Origin: Candidatus Nanopelagicales bacterium
GTDB taxonomy: Bacteria > Actinomycetota > Actinomycetes > S36-B12 > UBA5976
Direction of reading: 5' to 3'
NCBI GenBank assembly: GCA_023257525.1
Contig: JALRCB010000035.1
Span: forward strand, 1-8,666
Length of the DNA: 8,666 bases
Shown here: positions 6,004 to 8,666 of the stretch, in pieces
Layout of the letters: the number at the start of each line of letters is the position of its first letter
Position numbering within the stretch: the stretch's first letter is position 1
Notes under the pieces: model-generated
What the model saw: the letters and a program-made list of their open reading frames with translations, nothing else
Database searches by the model: none
What the model was told of the DNA's origin: nothing
Program-made: the position numbers and the translations under genes

Positions 6004-6780
6004 ATGAATCGGTACTTCACACTTCGCCTACTGGCGATACATGTCCTTGGGGCTTTTTCGGTTGCCGCATGTTTAGCTTTGGCATATTGGCAGTGGGATC
6101 GGGCCCAGGCTTATGTCCCACCCCAGAGCGCCACAACACTTTCGTTTGAAGAACTAAGCCCATTGCGCGATTACCTTCCAGCTTCTTCAGTTGGGATCCC
6201 AACATCAGTCACCGGTACCTGGCAACCCGATGAAAGAATTTTGATGCCAGAGCGCGTGATTGACGGTAAGTCAATGGTCAGTCCAGATCCTGAATCGGAA
6301 GTCATAGTTGAGTGGGTTGGCCCAGTTGGCTATTGGGTTGTAGACATCATGGAGCTCGCAGATGAATCTAGTTTGGGAGTCGTACGCGGGTTTACGGAAA
6401 CTCCAGATCAAATTGAATTAGCTACTGGCGAGGCAACAGTTACTGGCGTTATGCAACCGAGTGAAGATGTCCCAGGCTTGAAGTTAGTAAACAACATTGA
6501 ACCTTTGACAACAAATTTGATTGTGGAGAATTCCAGAACTATTGCGCACGACGGTTACCTGGTCGCAACTTCAGTAACTGAATCACTTTTACCAGTCAGC
6601 CCAATTTTTATGGAACCAGTAGTTAAAGGCTTGAACTGGAGAAATGTCGCCTACACATTTAACTGGGTCTTCTTTGCCGGAATCGTTGCAATGATGTGGG
6701 TAAGAGTGGCGCGTGATGAGCTGGAATTCGCAGAAATCGCAGAAAGTAATGCAGACTTAGGACATGACAATGAATCGTGA
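6004..6780 (+). CDS. SURF1 family cytochrome oxidase assembly protein
   Basis: Membrane protein of the SURF1 family, which assists maturation of heme-copper cytochrome c oxidase, probably around heme a insertion. The 258 residues show the usual layout: an N-terminal helix (about 8-28) leading into YWQWDRA (28-34), a large extracytoplasmic domain with VTGTW (69-73) and LGVVRGFT (124-131, the family's RG motif), and a C-terminal helix (about 216-236) preceded by GLNWRNVAYTFNW. Divergence from proteobacterial SURF1 is high, as usual for actinobacterial members. The ATG at 6004 is 6 nt after the preceding stop and has no clear Shine-Dalgarno sequence. The end overlaps the next gene by 11 nt. It implies that the host has an aa3-type terminal oxidase, encoded elsewhere. 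Confidence 0.88.
   Translation: MNRYFTLRLLAIHVLGAFSVAACLALAYWQWDRAQAYVPPQSATTLSFEELSPLRDYLPASSVGIPTSVTGTWQPDERILMPERVIDGKSMVSPDPESEVIVEWVGPVGYWVVDIMELADESSLGVVRGFTETPDQIELATGEATVTGVMQPSEDVPGLKLVNNIEPLTTNLIVENSRTIAHDGYLVATSVTESLLPVSPIFMEPVVKGLNWRNVAYTFNWVFFAGIVAMMWVRVARDELEFAEIAESNADLGHDNES
6759..6762 (+). promoter_or_regulatory. Ribosome binding site deciding the DUF3817 start
   Basis: AGGA lies inside SURF1, 7 nt before the ATG at 6770 but only 1 nt before the in-frame ATG at 6764. The spacing favours 6770 as the true start. Confidence 0.6.
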
Positions 6781-7084
6781 AGATTTTGCAAAGCAGTGGC
6801 TGTTCTACCGCATCATGGCGGTAGTAGTTGGATCCGTACTTTTGGTTTTGACTATGTTCCTGATTTCAGTTCGAGTACTTGAAAATCCAGAACCAGCCTT
6901 CTATGCAGCAGCCTGGACCGCTCATGGTTATTTGTTCCCGGTTTATGTTGTGGCAACTTTCATGTTGTCTACAAAGTTGAAGTGGTCATTTGGAAAAACC
7001 ATTTTGATCATGCTGGCTGGCACAATTCCATTTATGTCTTTTCTAACTGAGCGTCGAGTTGCTAAGGAAGTTGCGCAAAGCTAA
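6770..7084 (+). CDS. DUF3817 small integral membrane protein
   Basis: A 104-residue protein of the actinobacterial DUF3817 family, function unknown. Three transmembrane helices can be placed at about 13-33, 50-67 and 76-93. Family-typical segments are FYRIMA (12-17), HGYLFPVYV (52-60), a KW pair (71-72) and AGTIPFMSFLTERRV (83-97). ATG 6770 is preferred over 6764 because of ribosome binding site spacing. It overlaps the end of SURF1 by 11 nt, so the two are translationally coupled, and SURF1-DUF3817 pairs are, as I recall, common in actinobacteria. Its TAA overlaps the stop of the convergent CDF gene by 4 nt (7081-7084). A role next to respiratory chain assembly is only a guess from position. 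Confidence 0.88.
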   Translation: MNREDFAKQWLFYRIMAVVVGSVLLVLTMFLISVRVLENPEPAFYAAAWTAHGYLFPVYVVATFMLSTKLKWSFGKTILIMLAGTIPFMSFLTERRVAKEVAQS

Positions 7085-8013
7085 CGCCAGCGATATTGGC
7101 CTTCGGTTTGGTCAGCCCAAGAACGTTCGTCTTCCAGTGGCTCCACATGAGTGGTAATTATGGTGTCTGGAAGTTCAGCAATAATGTCTGCTTCTAAGTT
7201 CTCTGATAGATCGTGACCTTTTTGAATGGTCCACGCTCCAGGCACTAAAACATGCATTGAAACGAAGCGTTGGCGTCCTGCTTCTCGAGTTTGCAGTTCG
7301 TGGAACTTAACTTCGTCACTTTCGTATTTGGTTAGGACTTTCACAATTTTTAGGTGATCTTCATCTGACAGTGCTTTATCCATTAATCCAGCAGTACTGC
7401 TGCGAAGTAAGTTAACTCCGGTAACAATAATGTTCAATCCAACTGCCAAAGCAACAATGCCATCGAGTCGATTCCAGCCTGTGACTACAACTAACCCAAC
7501 ACCGACAATAACTCCGACTGAAGTCCAGACGTCCGTCATTAGGTGTTTGCTATCAGCAACTAGTACAGGAGAGCGATGAAGTTTGCCGGCCCGCAACAAG
7601 ATCAATGCAGTACCGCCATTGATTAAAGCGGCAACTGTTGAAATGGTTAGACCCCAGCCAATTTGTTCTAGCTCGCGAGGCGTAATGATTCTCTCGATTG
7701 CGGTGTAGACGATGATTAGCGCGGCCAGCAGAATCATGAAGCCTTCGATTGAAGCTGAGAAGTACTCGGCCTTGCCGCGTCCAAAGTGATGCAGTTCATC
7801 TGCGGGCTTCATTGCAGTTCGCAGGGCAAACAAGGCAACTACTGCGGCGACAATGTTCACTGTCGATTCAAGGGCATCTGAGAGCAGGCCAACTGATCCG
7901 GTTGCCCACCAGGCCGCCATTTTCATTCCAAATACAACAACGCTGACAACTATCGACATCCAAGCAAACTTCGCAAGGTTGACTTGAGTGTTGTTGATTT
8001 GGTTTGAGGTCAT
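7081..8013 (-). CDS. Cation diffusion facilitator (FieF/YiiP-like) metal exporter
   Basis: Inner-membrane antiporter exporting a divalent metal in exchange for protons, normally as a dimer. The 310 residues comprise six helices (about 14-205) and a cytoplasmic dimerisation domain (about 210-293). Aligned by eye with E. coli YiiP, the transmembrane site is E49, N53 (ALESTVN) with H157, D161 (HLMTD), where YiiP has D45, D49, H153 and D157. The second site reads PADELHHFGRGK: D72 and H75 remain, but YiiP H75 is R79. The cytoplasmic site is kept: H238, H254, H267, H289 and E291 (Asp in YiiP). The metal is therefore uncertain (Zn, Fe, Mn or Co). ATG at 8013-8011; no clear Shine-Dalgarno sequence. 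It lies last in a minus-strand run after MMPL and DUF4031, with a 12-bp palindrome 28 nt upstream. Confidence 0.93.
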   Translation of the reverse strand: MTSNQINNTQVNLAKFAWMSIVVSVVVFGMKMAAWWATGSVGLLSDALESTVNIVAAVVALFALRTAMKPADELHHFGRGKAEYFSASIEGFMILLAALIIVYTAIERIITPRELEQIGWGLTISTVAALINGGTALILLRAGKLHRSPVLVADSKHLMTDVWTSVGVIVGVGLVVVTGWNRLDGIVALAVGLNIIVTGVNLLRSSTAGLMDKALSDEDHLKIVKVLTKYESDEVKFHELQTREAGRQRFVSMHVLVPGAWTIQKGHDLSENLEADIIAELPDTIITTHVEPLEDERSWADQTEGQYRWR

Positions 8014-8041
8014 GTGTTCATTGTGCCAGAAAGCGTATTGC

Positions 8042-8053
8042 GCTTGCGCAAGC
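8042..8053. repeat. 12-bp perfect palindrome upstream of the CDF gene
   Basis: GCTTGCGCAAGC is fully self-complementary and lies 28 nt before the CDF start codon, in the 47-nt gap after DUF4031. The plus strand also shows TTGCGC twice in tandem (8039-8044 and 8045-8050). It could be a repressor operator, for example for a metal sensor, or chance in a short GC-rich patch. Confidence 0.45.
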
Positions 8054-8060
8054 TGCGATG

Positions 8061-8360
8061 TTACGGCTGATGAATTGGAACTTGCTCGGGCCTGCCATGC
8101 CGTTGCTTTGGTGGTTTACGAAGTCCTGAGGCATAAAGGGCCTCTAATATTTCCCTGGTAGTGACCTCAATGGCACCAGCAGCAATCGCAATCTCGCGCA
8201 TGTGGTCAGGGACATCAAAGTGGTCACCTTGAAATCCGCGATCTGGTAGCCCAAGCTCTGATGCAAATTGCTTTAGTTCAGCAACTGATGTGTCGCTAAC
8301 CATGTGACACCATAACCAATCACGCCAAGGCCATTGCGCTTGATCTATCAGGATTGCCAC
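8061..8360 (-). CDS. DUF4031 domain protein
   Basis: A 99-residue soluble protein matching the DUF4031 family, function unknown. Family-typical blocks are ILIDQAQWPWRDWLWCHMVSD (about 3-23), SVAELKQFASELGL (25-38), GDHFDVP (45-51) and ASGLRKPP (77-84). Conserved His, Asp and Trp residues give it an enzyme-like look, but I know of no demonstrated activity. The start is GTG at 8360-8358 with GGAAA 6 nt upstream on the minus strand. It starts 17 nt after the MMPL gene and is followed by the CDF gene after 47 nt. The tail (85-99) is basic and proline-rich and probably disordered. Confidence 0.87.
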   Translation of the reverse strand: MAILIDQAQWPWRDWLWCHMVSDTSVAELKQFASELGLPDRGFQGDHFDVPDHMREIAIAAGAIEVTTREILEALYASGLRKPPKQRHGRPEQVPIHQP

Positions 8361-8377
8361 TAATTGTTTCCGAGCAA

Positions 8378-8666
8378 CTATTCGTTAATGCCGAATCGAG
8401 CATGTAGCTTTCGCAGTGGCTTTGGTGCCCACCAGTTCCAGTCACCAGCAACCCGCATCAATGCGGGAACTAGCAAACCTCTAACAACTGTGGCGTCAAG
8501 CAAAATTGCGAAGGAAATTCCAAGACCAAGCATCTTGATGCTAGTCACACCACTTGTCATGAAGCAGGCAAACACGATCGCAATAAGAACTGCTGCAGCG
8601 GTAATGATTCGTCCAGATTTCTGCAGACCTGCACTTACTGACGTGGTGGTATCCGCACCGTTGTCA
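8378..8666 (-). CDS. MMPL/RND-family transporter, C-terminal end (partial at right edge)
   Basis: The frame runs from the window edge to TAG at 8380-8378, giving the last 95 residues of a large transporter. Visible are SVSAGLQKSGRIITAA, a helix through VLIAIVFACFMTSGV, and the last helix with LGLGISFAILLDATVVRGLLVPALM, which is the conserved C-terminal block of MMPL (YdfJ-like) RND permeases, including the Asp in LLDATVVR. The end, WNWWAPKPLRKLHARFGI, is also typical. Members export lipids or hydrophobic compounds driven by the proton gradient; the substrate cannot be told here. An internal GTG at 8575 is not a start, because the conserved block continues upstream. It is the first gene of the visible minus-strand run leading to DUF4031 and CDF. 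Confidence 0.9.
   Translation of the reverse strand, partial: DNGADTTTSVSAGLQKSGRIITAAAVLIAIVFACFMTSGVTSIKMLGLGISFAILLDATVVRGLLVPALMRVAGDWNWWAPKPLRKLHARFGINE

Noticed and set aside
8378..8575. Separate 65-residue small membrane protein starting at GTG 8575
   Set aside because: The frame continues open to the window edge with conserved MMPL residues upstream of this GTG, so it is the end of a large transporter.
1..8666. Mobile element, CRISPR array, tRNA/rRNA, or defence or toxin-antitoxin system
   Set aside because: No transposase or integrase, no regularly spaced repeats, no tRNA-like segment and no known defence motifs were found; genes are ordinary and similar in base use throughout.

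Overview
This window looks like a compact piece of chromosome from a low-to-mid GC actinobacterium (about 45-48% GC in the lines I counted). The main evidence is a mycothiol S-conjugate amidase gene (mca), since mycothiol is specific to Actinobacteria. It sits in an actinobacterial neighbourhood: greA and a DUF4307 membrane protein on one side, a small one-helix membrane protein on the other. I recall the same order in mycobacteria (Rv1080c to Rv1083). The modest GC, tiny intergenic gaps and overlapping genes suggest a streamlined freshwater lineage such as Nanopelagicales (acI). That placement is inference.

Layout. (1) 1-1836, minus strand: threonine dehydratase (ilvA) followed 2 nt later by an MFS transporter that runs off the left edge. 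(2) 1837-1999: the longest non-coding stretch (163 nt), a divergent regulatory region with a near-perfect 26-bp palindrome just upstream of the next gene. (3) 2000-3849, plus: a two-gene DrrA/DrrB-like ABC exporter. (4) 3852-4834, minus: DUF4307 membrane protein, then greA. (5) 4882-7084, plus: a tightly packed run of mca, a 67-residue membrane protein, a SURF1 protein and a DUF3817 membrane protein. (6) 7081-8666, minus: the C-terminal end of an MMPL transporter, a DUF4031 protein, and a cation diffusion facilitator (CDF).

How they fit together. ilvA supplies 2-oxobutyrate for isoleucine synthesis, and the coupled MFS protein may export something related. The plus-strand mca operon joins thiol-based detoxification (mycothiol conjugate cleavage) to a cytochrome oxidase assembly factor. 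Four transport systems (MFS, ABC, CDF, MMPL) occur in 8.7 kb. Both convergent junctions have almost no space (2 nt, and a 4-nt overlap) and no recognisable intrinsic terminator.

I see no mobile element, CRISPR array, RNA gene, toxin-antitoxin pair or defence locus, and no clearly new system. The items most worth a second look are the 26-bp operator-like palindrome before the ABC exporter and the unusual transmembrane metal-site residues of the CDF protein.
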